Below are positions 8,359 through 17,988 of a stretch of 64,000 bases of DNA, one piece after another. The notes below the pieces were generated by a model that was not told the DNA's origin, did not search any database, and saw only the letters and a program-made list of their open reading frames with translations. Both the position numbers and the translations under genes were made by a program. The DNA lies in contig NZ_JAENHN010000071.1 in assembly GCF_016595795.1 (NCBI RefSeq), positions 62,001-126,000 on the forward strand, written 5' to 3'. Positions within the stretch are counted from its first letter, which is position 1. The number at the start of each line of letters is the position of its first letter. This DNA comes from Clostridium yunnanense (GTDB lineage: Bacteria; Bacillota; Clostridia; Clostridiales; Clostridiaceae).

Positions 8359-9462
8359 TTAACTATTCTTCTTAAGCTTCAGTTTTCCTCTGTTTCCGTG
8401 AAAATGCTTTGCTCTATAAATGCTAAAAAGTATCAATGGAAAAACTAAAAATATCAAGAGATAAATGTATTGATTTATTTCTAAAATATCCATGAATATG
8501 AAAGCATTATTACCAATTAATAGTGAATAAATGTAAAGTAATATTGAGAGCATTGTTACAAAAAGTAATTTGTTTTTTATATTGTTTCTAAACAACATTA
8601 CAATTCCATTTATAGCTAAGATATATTTTACCATCAGCCCAACTACACACAAGATCAGAACCAGTAATTCTCCATTTTCAATAAAGTTTCCGTAGGATAT
8701 TCTTTGTACCTGCCTAAAAGCAGGGAATAAAATGTTTTTTGCTCTCATAGAACCTAAACTTGCAATATGTCCAGTTATTGCAAAGCATACCAAATCTACG
8801 GACAATAACACTCCTATAAAAAAATGAAAAGTAAAACTTTTAGTTTTTTGCACATTTTTCAGTAAAGGAAAAATTATTGCAACGCAACTAAAACCTCCTA
8901 GGAACTCTAATCCACAACGGATCCTGTTATAAAGTGAGTTGTATTTAAATAGGGGGAATAGGTAGTCAAAATGTTTATATCTATGTACTAATATCTCTAT
9001 TACAACTATGGTTATTAATACTATAGAGGTTGCAATAAGTACTATATTCAGTATACTGTTGAAATTCCTAGAGGAGATATACACTGCGGGAACAATAAAG
9101 AATAACATTATATACCAAATGGGACTTTCTATAAATAGATTTACATGTATGGAACTTGCTTCTACTGCAGCACTTTCACCAGCAGAGATAAATAGACCAA
9201 TTGCAAATAGCCATAGGTAAACCTCACCAAATCTATGGCCGATGGCGCCATGAATGATTTCTCTAAAATTAAAAGTCTTAGCTTTGGTAAAAGTATTTAC
9301 AATGTATAGAATTAAAATCATAAATACAATTGATGAAAGTATACCAATAAGCCAAGTATCTCTTCCTCCTGCAGATATAAATATCGATGAAAAAATCTTC
9401 ATAGATACTATCATAGAGCCTGCTATAAAAAGTATTAAATGTTTTGATGACAATCCTTCCAA
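8359..9462 (-). CDS. Spore germination permease, GerAB family
   Basis: This is the B subunit of a nutrient germinant receptor, an APC-superfamily-like integral membrane protein of the spore inner membrane. About ten hydrophobic segments fill the protein. SSKHLILFIAGSMIVSMKIF at the start, AGGRDTWLIGILSS, and FPAFRQVQRISYGNFIENGE near residue 260 are GerAB-like. The TTG start at 9462 gives 367 residues and is favoured because GAGGTG ends six bases upstream; a GTG at 9471 is inside that site. The gene is transcribed away from the A and C subunit genes, whereas most ger operons run A-B-C on one strand. Confidence 0.9.
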   Translation of the reverse strand: MEGLSSKHLILFIAGSMIVSMKIFSSIFISAGGRDTWLIGILSSIVFMILILYIVNTFTKAKTFNFREIIHGAIGHRFGEVYLWLFAIGLFISAGESAAVEASSIHVNLFIESPIWYIMLFFIVPAVYISSRNFNSILNIVLIATSIVLITIVVIEILVHRYKHFDYLFPLFKYNSLYNRIRCGLEFLGGFSCVAIIFPLLKNVQKTKSFTFHFFIGVLLSVDLVCFAITGHIASLGSMRAKNILFPAFRQVQRISYGNFIENGELLVLILCVVGLMVKYILAINGIVMLFRNNIKNKLLFVTMLSILLYIYSLLIGNNAFIFMDILEINQYIYLLIFLVFPLILFSIYRAKHFHGNRGKLKLKKNS

Positions 9463-9566
9463 AAAATTCACCTCTTTTGAGAATCCTATAATTACCTTAA
9501 TTTATTATTCTCCAAAAAGTGAATATTAAACATTTTTAGTGAAGATAATATTTTTAGGTGATGATT

Positions 9567-10982
9567 ATGAAAAATACAAAAGATTATATTTCAGAAAAAC
9601 TAAAGGATTCTTTTGACTTAAAGGTTAGGGAGGTTGATACGGCACTAGGAAAAGCTACTGTGTTATTTATAGATGACATGTGCTCAACAGTATTTGTGAG
9701 TCAATATATTGTTGCTCCTTTAAAAAATACTAAAGAAGGTATAAATTCTATAGATGATATGGCAAACAGAGCCTTGGATATAAATATATTAGGCTATGCC
9801 AAGAATGACGACGATGCCATACTTCACATATTATCAGGCGATGTTATAGTGTTGTTTGACAATTATGATGGCAAGATACTGTATTGTGAGGCTAAGGGCT
9901 TTATAAGAAGAGGTGTAAGTATACCTGTTGCAGAAGCGGTTTTAAAAGGCCCAAGAGAGGGTTTTACAGAAGCTTTTGTGGATAATGTTGCATTGATAAG
10001 AAGAAGGATAAAAGACCCAGACTTGAAGTTTGAGCCTATATATGTTGGTAACAAATCTAATACAGTAGTATGTCTTACGTATTTAAAAGGCACAGCGCCA
10101 AAAGGACTAGTTGATTATGTAAGAAATCAGATAAATGAATTAGATTATGAATTTATCTTAGATACAAACTACATAGAGAATAAGCTTAGAGACAAGAATA
10201 CAATTTTTGATACAGTAGGATACACTGAGAAGCCTGACACTGTAGTGGCAAAATTAATGGAGGGAAGAATTGCGGTGTTAGTGGATGGAACGCCTTTCGT
10301 GATGACTGCACCATGCTTCTTTGTAGAAAACTTTCAAGCTCAGGATGATTATTATATAAATAGGTATTATGCTAATTTTACGAGGTTTATGAGATGGCTT
10401 GCTTTCTTTTTCGCAGCATTTTTGCCAGGTTTATATCTAGCTATAGTAACTTATCACTTTGGAGTAATTCCTTCGTTATTTGTCTTTAGACTAGCGGTTT
10501 CTAGAGCCGGTGTGCCAATCCCTACTGTAGTTGAAGTTATACTTATGATGATTTTCTTCCAGTTAATAAAAGAAGCAGGACTTAGACTTCCTCAGCCAAT
10601 AGGTACTGCGATGAGTATAGTAGCAGCACTGATACTAGGAGATGCTGCTGTTGGAGCAGGTATCGCTTCTAGAATAACAATATTAGTAGTTGCAATAAGT
10701 TCTTTGTCATATTTTTTAATTCCTAGAATATATGGAGCGATTACAGTATGGTCGATGCTTTTGGTAATTATGGCTGCATTTTTAGGATTACCTGGTTTCT
10801 TTGTTGGAATAATGCTATTGTTTGCTCACATATGCAATCTCAAGTCATGCGGATATTATTATATGTTTCCTATAGGAACTTTAAAAAAGTTAAAGCTTAA
10901 AGATATAGTATTTAGAGGACCATTAGAAGATATTTCAAATGATTTTTTAGGTGAGGATGATACTAATGAAAAGATTAAATAG
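9567..10982 (+). CDS. Spore germination protein, GerAA family
   Basis: A 471-residue A subunit of a germinant receptor. A soluble N-terminal region of about 270 residues (with the family stretch PVAEAVLKGPREGFTEAFVDNVALIRRRIKD) is followed by a membrane region of four to five helices (from RWLAFFFAAFLPGLYLAI) containing RAGVPIPTVVEVILM. The receptor sits in the inner membrane of the dormant spore and responds to nutrients. ATG 9567 is preceded by AGGTG with correct spacing; the upstream GTG at 9558 lies within that site. The next gene overlaps by 17 bp, which indicates translational coupling with the C subunit. Confidence 0.94.
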   Translation: MKNTKDYISEKLKDSFDLKVREVDTALGKATVLFIDDMCSTVFVSQYIVAPLKNTKEGINSIDDMANRALDINILGYAKNDDDAILHILSGDVIVLFDNYDGKILYCEAKGFIRRGVSIPVAEAVLKGPREGFTEAFVDNVALIRRRIKDPDLKFEPIYVGNKSNTVVCLTYLKGTAPKGLVDYVRNQINELDYEFILDTNYIENKLRDKNTIFDTVGYTEKPDTVVAKLMEGRIAVLVDGTPFVMTAPCFFVENFQAQDDYYINRYYANFTRFMRWLAFFFAAFLPGLYLAIVTYHFGVIPSLFVFRLAVSRAGVPIPTVVEVILMMIFFQLIKEAGLRLPQPIGTAMSIVAALILGDAAVGAGIASRITILVVAISSLSYFLIPRIYGAITVWSMLLVIMAAFLGLPGFFVGIMLLFAHICNLKSCGYYYMFPIGTLKKLKLKDIVFRGPLEDISNDFLGEDDTNEKIK

Positions 10983-12090
10983 AATGGTTTCAGCTTTATT
11001 GATTATATGTTTATCCGTAGGACTAACGGGATGCTATAACTATAGGGATATTAACAGGGCTACATTTGTAACCAGTATAATTTATGATATTGATGAAAAT
11101 AAAAATACAGTTTTGTATTTGGATTGTGTTATGCCTTACAGAAGCACAAATGAAAGTTCTGAAAAAGGAAGAAGAATGGTCTTTAAGGGACAAGGGAAAA
11201 CTGTTCTAGAAGCAATGAGAAATGCAAGTACCTTTTCAAGTTTTAAGCTTAATATGACACAATGTAGGGCGTACATCTTCTCTGAGAGAGCAGCAAAAGA
11301 AGGAGTTGGGCAATTTATTGATATAATGGCCAGAGATCAAGAGTTTCTTATAAGACCTTACGTATTTGTGTTTTTTGGGCAAGTTGAAGATCTTTTCACA
11401 AAGGTAAAGTCAGACGAAGAGTACCTAGGAATTTTTTTAAATGACTTGGTGTATAAAATGAAATCAAGTCCTAGAACCATAGCAACTAACTTAAATGATT
11501 ATCTAACCAATAGAATCAATGGAGGTAATGTTGCAGTTTTAGGTGGATTAGAAATTGTAAAAGATATTATGGAAAACAGAGTGCAGATAAAAGGTGGAGC
11601 TATTCTTAAAAATGATAAACTTGCTGCGAAGCTAAGTATTGAAGAAGCACTTAGTTATAGTTTTTTAAGTAATAATGTTCAGAGTGGAACCTTGGAGATA
11701 AATAATCCTCAGAATCCTGATCAATTTATAACTCTTGAGATACTTAATTCTAAGACTAAAACTGATTTGAAATATGATGGTGAAAGAATAAAATTATACA
11801 AAACTATAAATATAAGATGTGATTTAGCTGAATCTCAAGGAAGGCTAATAGTAGATAGAACTGTAAGAGATTATATAAAAAGTGCTGAAGAGCAAAATGT
11901 GAAGAAGTATCTTAATATGGTGTTTGATACTTATAAATTGCAAGATTTGGATGTGTTTAAGGTAGGAAGGTTACTTGAGGAGAAATATCCTAATGCAAAC
12001 CTAAAAGGTGAGCTTATGGAAAAAACTGATTTGATACTAGATGTAAATGTAAATTTAGAAGGACCTAGTGTAAGAGAACATACATTTTAA
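10966..12090 (+). CDS. Spore germination lipoprotein, GerAC family (Ger(x)C)
   Basis: The 374-residue C subunit of the receptor starts MKRLNRMVSALLIICLSVG and has a lipobox LTGC at about residues 20-23, so it is a lipid-anchored protein. Family stretches include NYRDINRATFV, KTVLEAMRNASTFSSFKLNMTQCRAYIFS and GGAILKNDKLAAKLSIEEA. The ATG at 10966 overlaps the gerAA-like stop region and has AGGTGAGG upstream. Two earlier possible starts (GTG 10951, ATG 10957) overlap that site. Together with the divergent B subunit this could form a complete receptor. Confidence 0.94.
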   Translation: MKRLNRMVSALLIICLSVGLTGCYNYRDINRATFVTSIIYDIDENKNTVLYLDCVMPYRSTNESSEKGRRMVFKGQGKTVLEAMRNASTFSSFKLNMTQCRAYIFSERAAKEGVGQFIDIMARDQEFLIRPYVFVFFGQVEDLFTKVKSDEEYLGIFLNDLVYKMKSSPRTIATNLNDYLTNRINGGNVAVLGGLEIVKDIMENRVQIKGGAILKNDKLAAKLSIEEALSYSFLSNNVQSGTLEINNPQNPDQFITLEILNSKTKTDLKYDGERIKLYKTINIRCDLAESQGRLIVDRTVRDYIKSAEEQNVKKYLNMVFDTYKLQDLDVFKVGRLLEEKYPNANLKGELMEKTDLILDVNVNLEGPSVREHTF

Positions 12091-12842
12091 TGTCGTAATT
12101 AAAAAGTTATTGATTTTAAAAGTTTAGATGAATTAAAGAATTTACTTAACATGTAAAAATTTGGGGGGCATGTGTATAAAAATGCCCTTGAAATTCTTGA
12201 TGTAATAAGGCTCATAGGCTAAAATAACCATATGAACAATAAACTCCATAGGAGAGAAGTTTAAAGGTTAAGCCTTAGCGGGTTAAGTGCAAAGTTGGAT
12301 GAGATTTGTAGTTAAATTAATGATTTGTTTTATAATAATGTAATAAAATGGTTATTTTTTTCGATTTACAAATTAAACCTAATAAGATAAAATAATATTG
12401 TATGTCGTAAATTATTAAAAAATCCTAGATACTCTAATAATGACATATTAGAGCTTGTTTTTACCCTTTATAAAGTTGAAGATTTAAATAATATATTATG
12501 TATAGATTGATAGAGAATGTTCTAAGTTTAATTTGTAAAATATTTTAATATAATGTTAAAAATGTATTTAATGGTGTGCCAATTCATAATAAAATCTAAA
12601 TTGCTACTAACTAATTAATAAAATTATTAGCTTAGATCTATAAGGCAGAACTGGGATATCTATATATAGAGTTCTTATGTCGAAACTTAATTTATACTTG
12701 TTCAAAAATCACGCACCTATGACTTGTAGCATGTATAAATTAATAGTTGAGCTAGGAACTCTATAAGTAAAAGAAATTTAAATAATGATAAATTACATTC
12801 ATTATAAAGAGTAAAAGAAGAAAAGTAGTAGGAGAGTTGCTT
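12091..12842. other. Long intergenic region with hairpins and a family D repeat
   Basis: No convincing ORF lies in these 750 bases. From 12160 to 12310 there is GC-richer sequence with several small hairpins (see findings). A stem CTCTAATA/TATTAGAG at 12432-12453 followed by CTTGTTTTT may be a terminator. A possible decayed family B left end (GTGTGCCAATTCATAATAAA) is near 12574. A family D repeat occupies 12665-12765. Confidence 0.5.
12665..12765. repeat. Family D repeat, copy D1
   Basis: Outer ends TATAGAGTTC and GGAACTCTATA are inverted. An inner pair AATTTATAC / GTATAAATT encloses ATCACGCACCTATGA. A close copy is at 26973-27049. Confidence 0.7.
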
Positions 12843-13922
12843 ATGGACGATTACAGATTGATGTATGAGAGAATACATGAAGAGTTTGAGACCTATCAAA
12901 ATTTTGCTGAAAAGCAGTTACAGGTGCTAAGTGAAAGAAATATAAGATTGGAAAGAGATCTAGATGCACTAGCAAATATAGTTGAAGTAAGCCAATATAT
13001 TAATTCATACATTTCTCATGAAAACTTAATATCAATGATAAATGATATGATTGTTGGTATACTTGGGGGAACTTACTCTACAATTTATCTTATAGAAGAT
13101 GGAAAATTAGAAGTCAAAGCAACTAATACAAACTCTCAAGAAATAATATTTCCTACTATAATAAACAGTTATATTGAAAATGCTGAAGAATTTGTTGTAA
13201 ATTCTAAAGAAGTGATATTTGAAGATCAAAAATTTCGAAGAGATATCCGTTCGGTAATAGGTTTTCCTATAAGAATAAGAAATAGAAATATTGGGTATAT
13301 AATGGTTGAGCATACCTTATATAGATTCTTTACAAGAGCACATATAAAGTTTGTGTCATCTATAGCCAATCAGATTGCTATTGCTATTGAAAATAGTATA
13401 CTTTATAAAAGGATTCAGGAAGCATCTAAGAGGGATCCTCTCCTTAATATATATAATAGAAAATACTTCTTTGAAAGTTTAGATAAAAAGATTAAAGATT
13501 ATCCAGATAAGAGCTTTGGAATAGTTATGATAGATGTGGATAATTTCAAAAAGGTTAATGATAATTTTGGACATCAATTTGGGGATGAAGCGCTTCAACA
13601 TGTGGTGTCAGTTATAAAAAGCTGTCTAAAGGACGAAGATATAATTGCTAGATATGGTGGAGAAGAAATAATAGTTTGCTTACGGGGTGATGAAACAGAA
13701 AAAGAGATGGAAAACCGAGTAGAGCAAACAAGAAAAAAACTGGAGAATAGTCCTGTCATAAGAGATAATATTATAAAGACAGTAACTATAAGTATTGGAT
13801 TAAGTTTTTATCCAGCAGATGGACATAGTGTTGATGCTGTAGTAGAAGTAGCAGATTCATTAATGTATAAAGCTAAGAGTTCTGGTAAAAATAGAATTAT
13901 AAGTTCATTAATATTTAGATAA
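12843..13922 (+). CDS. GAF-GGDEF protein, probable diguanylate cyclase
   Basis: The 359-residue protein has an N-terminal coiled coil (residues 1-45), a GAF-like sensor domain (about 45-185) and a GGDEF domain (about 195-355). The active-site loop reads RYGGEEI, a functional GGDEF variant, with DVDNFKKVNDNFGHQFGDEAL upstream for metal and substrate. It probably makes cyclic di-GMP from GTP. The inhibitory RxxD site before the loop reads KDED, lacking the Arg, so product inhibition may be weak. It has no membrane segment, so the signal would be cytoplasmic. ATG 12843 has GGAGAG at 12831-12836. Confidence 0.9.
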   Translation: MDDYRLMYERIHEEFETYQNFAEKQLQVLSERNIRLERDLDALANIVEVSQYINSYISHENLISMINDMIVGILGGTYSTIYLIEDGKLEVKATNTNSQEIIFPTIINSYIENAEEFVVNSKEVIFEDQKFRRDIRSVIGFPIRIRNRNIGYIMVEHTLYRFFTRAHIKFVSSIANQIAIAIENSILYKRIQEASKRDPLLNIYNRKYFFESLDKKIKDYPDKSFGIVMIDVDNFKKVNDNFGHQFGDEALQHVVSVIKSCLKDEDIIARYGGEEIIVCLRGDETEKEMENRVEQTRKKLENSPVIRDNIIKTVTISIGLSFYPADGHSVDAVVEVADSLMYKAKSSGKNRIISSLIFR

Positions 13923-13952
13923 AAACAGCTTGTTGTACAGGCTGTTTTTTTG
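13921..13952 (+). terminator. Terminator after the GGDEF gene
   Basis: AAAAACAGCTTG pairs with CAGGCTGTTTTT around a short loop, followed by more Ts. Confidence 0.85.
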
Positions 13953-14119
13953 TTTTGGAGTTTTAGAAAGTTAAAGTATTGGATGTAGAGACATCTAAAA
14001 TTCAACTAGTAAAGTTTTTATAATTAATTTAACTTTTATGTGGTATCTTATACAAGGCTATTGGAATATAATATATTATATTAGGATAATTTGATTTAAC
14101 TTCTGAGAGGAAATTTCTA

Positions 14120-15274
14120 ATGGATAAGAAGAAACTTTTAAGCCTACTAGCTAGGGAAGAAGGAAGAAAGTTAGATTTTAAACAACGAATAGAGCTAAAC
14201 TATGAGACTGGTAAAAAAGAATTAACAAAGGATATATGTGCTATAGCTAATTCTAATGGTGGAAGAGGTTATATAGTAGTTGGAATAGAAGATAAGACAA
14301 AGAGAATCATAGGGATAAGTGAAGAAGATAAATTTAATGAGGAAAAGATTCAACAAATAGTAGCCTCTAGATGTGATCCTCCAATACCAGTATCGGTAGA
14401 CTATCTCACAATTGAAGGTAAAGATGTGGCGGTAATAACAATATATAACTGGGAACAGAGGCCATATCAAGTAAGAGAAAGTGGAGCGTTTTTTATAAGA
14501 AGGGGTTCTACTACTGATATCATGAGAAAGCAGGAGCTTGTTGCTGCTTTTGAGGAAAGTCTAAACCTTAATATAGAGGCCTGTGCTATTGTAAGAAGTG
14601 ATATGAGTGCTTTAAATATGGATATAGTTGATAAATACTTCAAATCTAAGTCTGTTGAAATAAATGATGAAAATAGAGAATTTCTTCTTCAAAGGAGCTC
14701 AATAACTTCTAGAGATAGAGAAACAGGAGAAACTATTTGTACGCTTGGAGGGCTCTTAGTATTTTCAGATATAAATAGTATATATATACCTCATAATATG
14801 ATAAAAATAATAAATAAAATAAATAAGAATAAGCCAGAGGTAATTATAGTTCAGGGAAATATAATAAATATGATTGATCTTTGCGAAATTCACTTAAAGG
14901 AATTGCTACCAGATAATTATCCGTATATTGCAGTACTAGAAGCTATTAAGAATGCAGTTTTATACAGGGAATATTCAGAGTTCTCAAGGATAATCGAGGT
15001 TTATATGGGATACAACTCCATTGTAGTAATGAGTCCAGGCGAGCTTATGAAAACCAATAAAAAGAATGGTGATACAAGGGATTATAATAGAAGAAATATG
15101 TGGTTATATGAAAAAGTGATAACCCTAGATGATAAAGGGAGATTTCTAAAGAATAATACAGGTTTATCTAACATGAAGAAGGCTTTCAAGGGAAAAGGAA
15201 AGATAATATTTATTAATTCTAAACAAGAGAATGTTTTCAAAGTTATATTTCCAGGTGTAAGTGAAGCTTTATAA
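14120..15274 (+). CDS. AlbA_2 (divergent AAA-4/Schlafen-like) domain protein
   Basis: A 384-residue cytoplasmic protein. The N-terminal third is an AlbA_2 domain: EEGRKLDFKQRI, then ELTKDICAIANSNGGRGYIVVGIEDK, PPIPVSVDYL and AFFIRRGSTT. This fold binds nucleic acids or nucleotides, and relatives are often DNA-binding regulators. The C-terminal part (YIAVLEAIKNAVLYREYSEFSRIIEVYMGYNSIVVMSPGEL) resembles the ATP-binding HATPase_c-like domain of such 'putative transcriptional regulators'. The ribosome binding site GAGAGGA precedes the ATG. It stands alone, so its target is unknown. Confidence 0.82.
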   Translation: MDKKKLLSLLAREEGRKLDFKQRIELNYETGKKELTKDICAIANSNGGRGYIVVGIEDKTKRIIGISEEDKFNEEKIQQIVASRCDPPIPVSVDYLTIEGKDVAVITIYNWEQRPYQVRESGAFFIRRGSTTDIMRKQELVAAFEESLNLNIEACAIVRSDMSALNMDIVDKYFKSKSVEINDENREFLLQRSSITSRDRETGETICTLGGLLVFSDINSIYIPHNMIKIINKINKNKPEVIIVQGNIINMIDLCEIHLKELLPDNYPYIAVLEAIKNAVLYREYSEFSRIIEVYMGYNSIVVMSPGELMKTNKKNGDTRDYNRRNMWLYEKVITLDDKGRFLKNNTGLSNMKKAFKGKGKIIFINSKQENVFKVIFPGVSEAL

Positions 15275-15521
15275 AATTGAAAAAATATAAAAAATGTTAA
15301 GAAAACTTGAATATTATATAAATAAAGTAAAATTATATAATTAGTTGATTTTTTTCACTATTTCTAGTTAATAATCTATATAAAGATGAAATACTTCTAT
15401 AAAATCTTAAAAAATGTTCGTTTGTACTTATTCTTTAGTTGAAGATTTTTTACAATTATTTTATGAAAAATCTGTGCAAAATCTTGAACTAAAATTAAAA
15501 TAAATTTAAGGAGTGATTCTA

Positions 15522-15947
15522 ATGATTCAGGTATTCTGTAATAAGAGAGGTTCTGGAAAAACTAAAGAGCTAATTAATCTTGCAAACAGAAATGTTTTAA
15601 CTGAAAAAGGTAACTCTGTTTTTATCGATGATGATAGCAGATGCATGCTACAAGTAGACAAAAAAATAAGGTTTATATCTACTAGCGATTTAGGTCTAAT
15701 GAGCTATGAAGGTATGTATGGATTTTTGTGCGGCATAATTTCTGAAGATTACGATATTGAGAACATCTATATAGATGGGCTATGTAATATTGTTGATTGT
15801 GAAATAGAAAATGCGGCACATTTGTTTTATAAATTAGATGAATTGGCTAATAGGTTTGGAATAAACGTATACATTAGTATTAACCATGAACATGAAGCTC
15901 CGGAATTTATTCAGAAATACACTAATTGTCAATTGGTTGCTAACTAA
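15522..15947 (+). CDS. Small P-loop protein, 141 aa
   Basis: Begins MIQVFCNKRGSGKTKELINL, a clear Walker A motif (KRGSGKT). ENIYIDGL at about residue 85 could be the Walker B strand. No other domain is present. The size (141 residues) is small for a complete ATPase, resembling clostridial conserved hypothetical P-loop proteins. ATG 15522 follows TAAGGAG with an 8-nt gap; the in-frame GTG at 15513 overlaps that site. A family A repeat starts 11 bases after the stop. Function is unknown. Confidence 0.8.
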   Translation: MIQVFCNKRGSGKTKELINLANRNVLTEKGNSVFIDDDSRCMLQVDKKIRFISTSDLGLMSYEGMYGFLCGIISEDYDIENIYIDGLCNIVDCEIENAAHLFYKLDELANRFGINVYISINHEHEAPEFIQKYTNCQLVAN

Positions 15948-15957
15948 AAATATGGTG

Positions 15958-16158
15958 CTAAAATTAAGTGGTCACGCATCCAATGCTTTAATGAGATTAC
16001 GCAAAGAATTAATATGATTTTGTCATATTCCATGGCTAAAACTGTAAACTCACTACGTTCGAACAGTACAGTTTATTAACGCCATTACATCTGAAAAAAT
16101 CATTTAATTCTAATAGCTCGCTCATATAGCATCTCCTGCATAACAACTTAATTTCAAG
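15958..16158 (+). repeat. Family A repeat, long copy A2
   Basis: All family blocks are present: CATCCAATGCTTTAATGAG, AAGAATTAATATGATTTT, CTCACTACGTTCGAACAG, CATTTAATTCTAATAGCTC and CATATAGCATCTCC. The inner stem reads ATGGC (16032-16036) with GCCAT (16081-16085). Confidence 0.85.
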
Positions 16159-16179
16159 GATATTATTAGATATAGAAAA

Positions 16180-16302
16180 ATATATAAAGTTGAACACCTA
16201 AAGGATTTTTGAGTGGAAAGTTAATTTATGCATGTTTAAAAATCACTAGCCCATGACTTTTGATAGCAGAACTTAATAGATGATATTGAACACTATGATA
16301 TA
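16180..16302. repeat. Family D repeat, diverged copy D3
   Basis: AATTTATGCATGTTTAAAAATCAC followed by CCATGACTTTTGATAGCA corresponds to the core of D1 and D2, with changed outer ends (AAAGTTGAACAC and ATTGAACACTATGA). The two halves are poorly conserved. Confidence 0.45.
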
Positions 16303-16311
16303 TTAAATAAG

Positions 16312-16352
16312 GGAGCTGCTATATAGTATTTTAATCACTATATAGCAGCTCC
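16312..16352. repeat. Perfect 16-bp inverted repeat, 9-nt loop
   Basis: GGAGCTGCTATATAGT (16312-16327) pairs exactly with 16337-16352. No T-run follows on either strand, so it is not a standard terminator. Confidence 0.85.
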
Positions 16353-16588
16353 TATTAACTTTGATATTGTGGATGAAGCACTTAGATGCGACAGGAAATT
16401 ATGAATTTATTAATTTAATTTATATGGATACAGTCTATAATTAGAGTTTTATGTTGATAAATAAATGGAATATTTATATACTATAATTATTGGCTTTTAT
16501 GATATGGAATTTTTAGCTTTTAAAGAGAAGAGTAAAATAACAGTTGGATGATAAAGTGATACATCTAAGAATATTTGGAGGGATTTTA

Positions 16589-17809
16589 ATGGCGCAAGTA
16601 CTTGATGAGTTAATGGAACGTGGATACATAAAACAATTTACTCATGAAAACGAAACTAGAGAATTATTAGAAAAGGAAAAAATAACTTTTTATATAGGTT
16701 TTGATCCAACTGCTGATAGTCTTCATGTTGGACACTTTATTGCTATGATGTTTATGGCACATATGCAAAGAGCTGGACACAGACCAATTGCACTTATTGG
16801 TGGTGGAACAGCTATGGTTGGAGATCCAAGTGGAAAAACTGATATGAGAAAGATGCTTACAAAAGAGCAAATACAGCACAATGTAGATTGTATAAAGAAG
16901 CAAATGGAAAAGTTTATTGATTTCTCAGAGGGAAAAGCAATTCTTGCTAACAATGCAGATTGGCTTTTAAATCTAAACTATGTTGATTTCTTAAGAGAAG
17001 TTGGAACTCATTTTTCTGTAAATAGAATGCTTACTGCTGAATGTTTTAAACAAAGACTAGAAAAAGGACTTTCCTTCTTAGAATTTAACTATATGTTAAT
17101 GCAAGGTTATGATTTTTATGAATTAAATCAAAAGTACGATTGTAAGATGCAGCTTGGAGGAGATGATCAGTGGTCAAATATGATTGCTGGTGTTGAGCTT
17201 ATAAGAAGAAAATCTCAAAAAGATTCTTTTGCAATGACATGTACTCTACTTACTAACAGTGAAGGTAAGAAGATGGGGAAAACAGAAAATGGAGCTTTAT
17301 GGCTAGATCCAGAAAAGACATCCCCATATGATTTCTATCAGTACTGGAGAAATGTAGGAGATGCTGATGTTCAAAAGTGTCTTGCACTTCTTACATTCCT
17401 ACCTATGGATGAAGTAAGAAGATTAGGAGCTTTAAAGGATTCAGCTATAAATGATGCTAAGAAGGTCCTTGCTTTTGAAGTTACAAAGCTTATACATGGA
17501 GAAGAAGAGGCTGCTAAAGCTCAAAGTGCTGCAGAAGCTCTATTTGGTGCTGGAAGTGATATGAGTAATGTACCTACTGTAACTGTAACTAGAGAAAAAT
17601 TAGGTTTATCACTTTTAGATGTTCTTGCTGAAACTGCTGTAATTCCATCAAAGGCTGAAGGAAAGAGATTAGTTCAGCAAGGTGGACTGTCAATAAATGG
17701 AGAAAAGGTAACCGACTTTAAAAGAGAACTTACTGAAGAAGACTTCAAAGATGGTGCTGCTCTTATAAAAAGAGGTAAGAAGAATTATAATAAAATTGAA
17801 TTAGCTTAA
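16589..17809 (+). CDS. tyrS: Tyrosine--tRNA ligase
   Basis: The 406-residue class I synthetase charges tRNA-Tyr. The HIGH motif appears as DSLHVGHF, the tyrosine-binding region as [22 protein letters not shown], and the KMSKS loop as [12 protein letters not shown], a variant usual in TyrS. A C-terminal S4 RNA-binding domain ([21 protein letters not shown]) is present. ATG 16589 has GGAGGGA at 16577-16583; the longer frame from 16544 has no site of its own. Unlike trpS and leuS in this window, no T-box precedes it. Confidence 0.97.
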   Translation: MAQVLDELMERGYIKQFTHENETRELLEKEKITFYIGFDPTADSLHVGHFIAMMFMAHMQRAGHRPIALIGGGTAMVGDPSGKTDMRKMLTKEQIQHNVDCIKKQMEKFIDFSEGKAILANNADWLLNLNYVDFLREVGTHFSVNRMLTAECFKQRLEKGLSFLEFNYMLMQGYDFYELNQKYDCKMQLGGDDQWSNMIAGVELIRRKSQKDSFAMTCTLLTNSEGKKMGKTENGALWLDPEKTSPYDFYQYWRNVGDADVQKCLALLTFLPMDEVRRLGALKDSAINDAKKVLAFEVTKLIHGEEEAAKAQSAAEALFGAGSDMSNVPTVTVTREKLGLSLLDVLAETAVIPSKAEGKRLVQQGGLSINGEKVTDFKRELTEEDFKDGAALIKRGKKNYNKIELA

Positions 17810-17816
17810 GAAGCTT

Positions 17817-17910
17817 TTAAAGCACTACTTAATGCATTTTGTTGAAGAAGAATCAGTGGTTTTAGATGAAGGTTACTCTCAATAATTTAAGCATAGGGTA
17901 GTGCTTTTTT
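17817..17910 (+). terminator. Terminator after tyrS
   Basis: AAAAGCACTAC (from about 17818) pairs with GTAGTGCTTTT across a long structured loop, ending in a T-run at 17905-17910. Confidence 0.65.
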
Positions 17911-17988
17911 ATAAGAAATAATAATTAAAGGAAATCAATTTAATTTTCGATAATATAGTATAAATAGTTATATAGAGGGGAGTAGCAT

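Larger units (their letters stand above)
15948..16588. other. Intergenic region upstream of tyrS filled with repeats
   Basis: It holds a family A copy (15958-16158), a diverged family D copy (about 16180-16302) and a perfect 16-bp hairpin (16312-16352). No T-box signature (GGTxCCGCG) is present ahead of tyrS. Confidence 0.6.

Noticed and set aside
15958-16158. Family A copy first considered as a riboswitch or T-box for tyrS
   Set aside because: The same sequence occurs in many unrelated intergenic places and lacks the T-box core, so it is a repeat.
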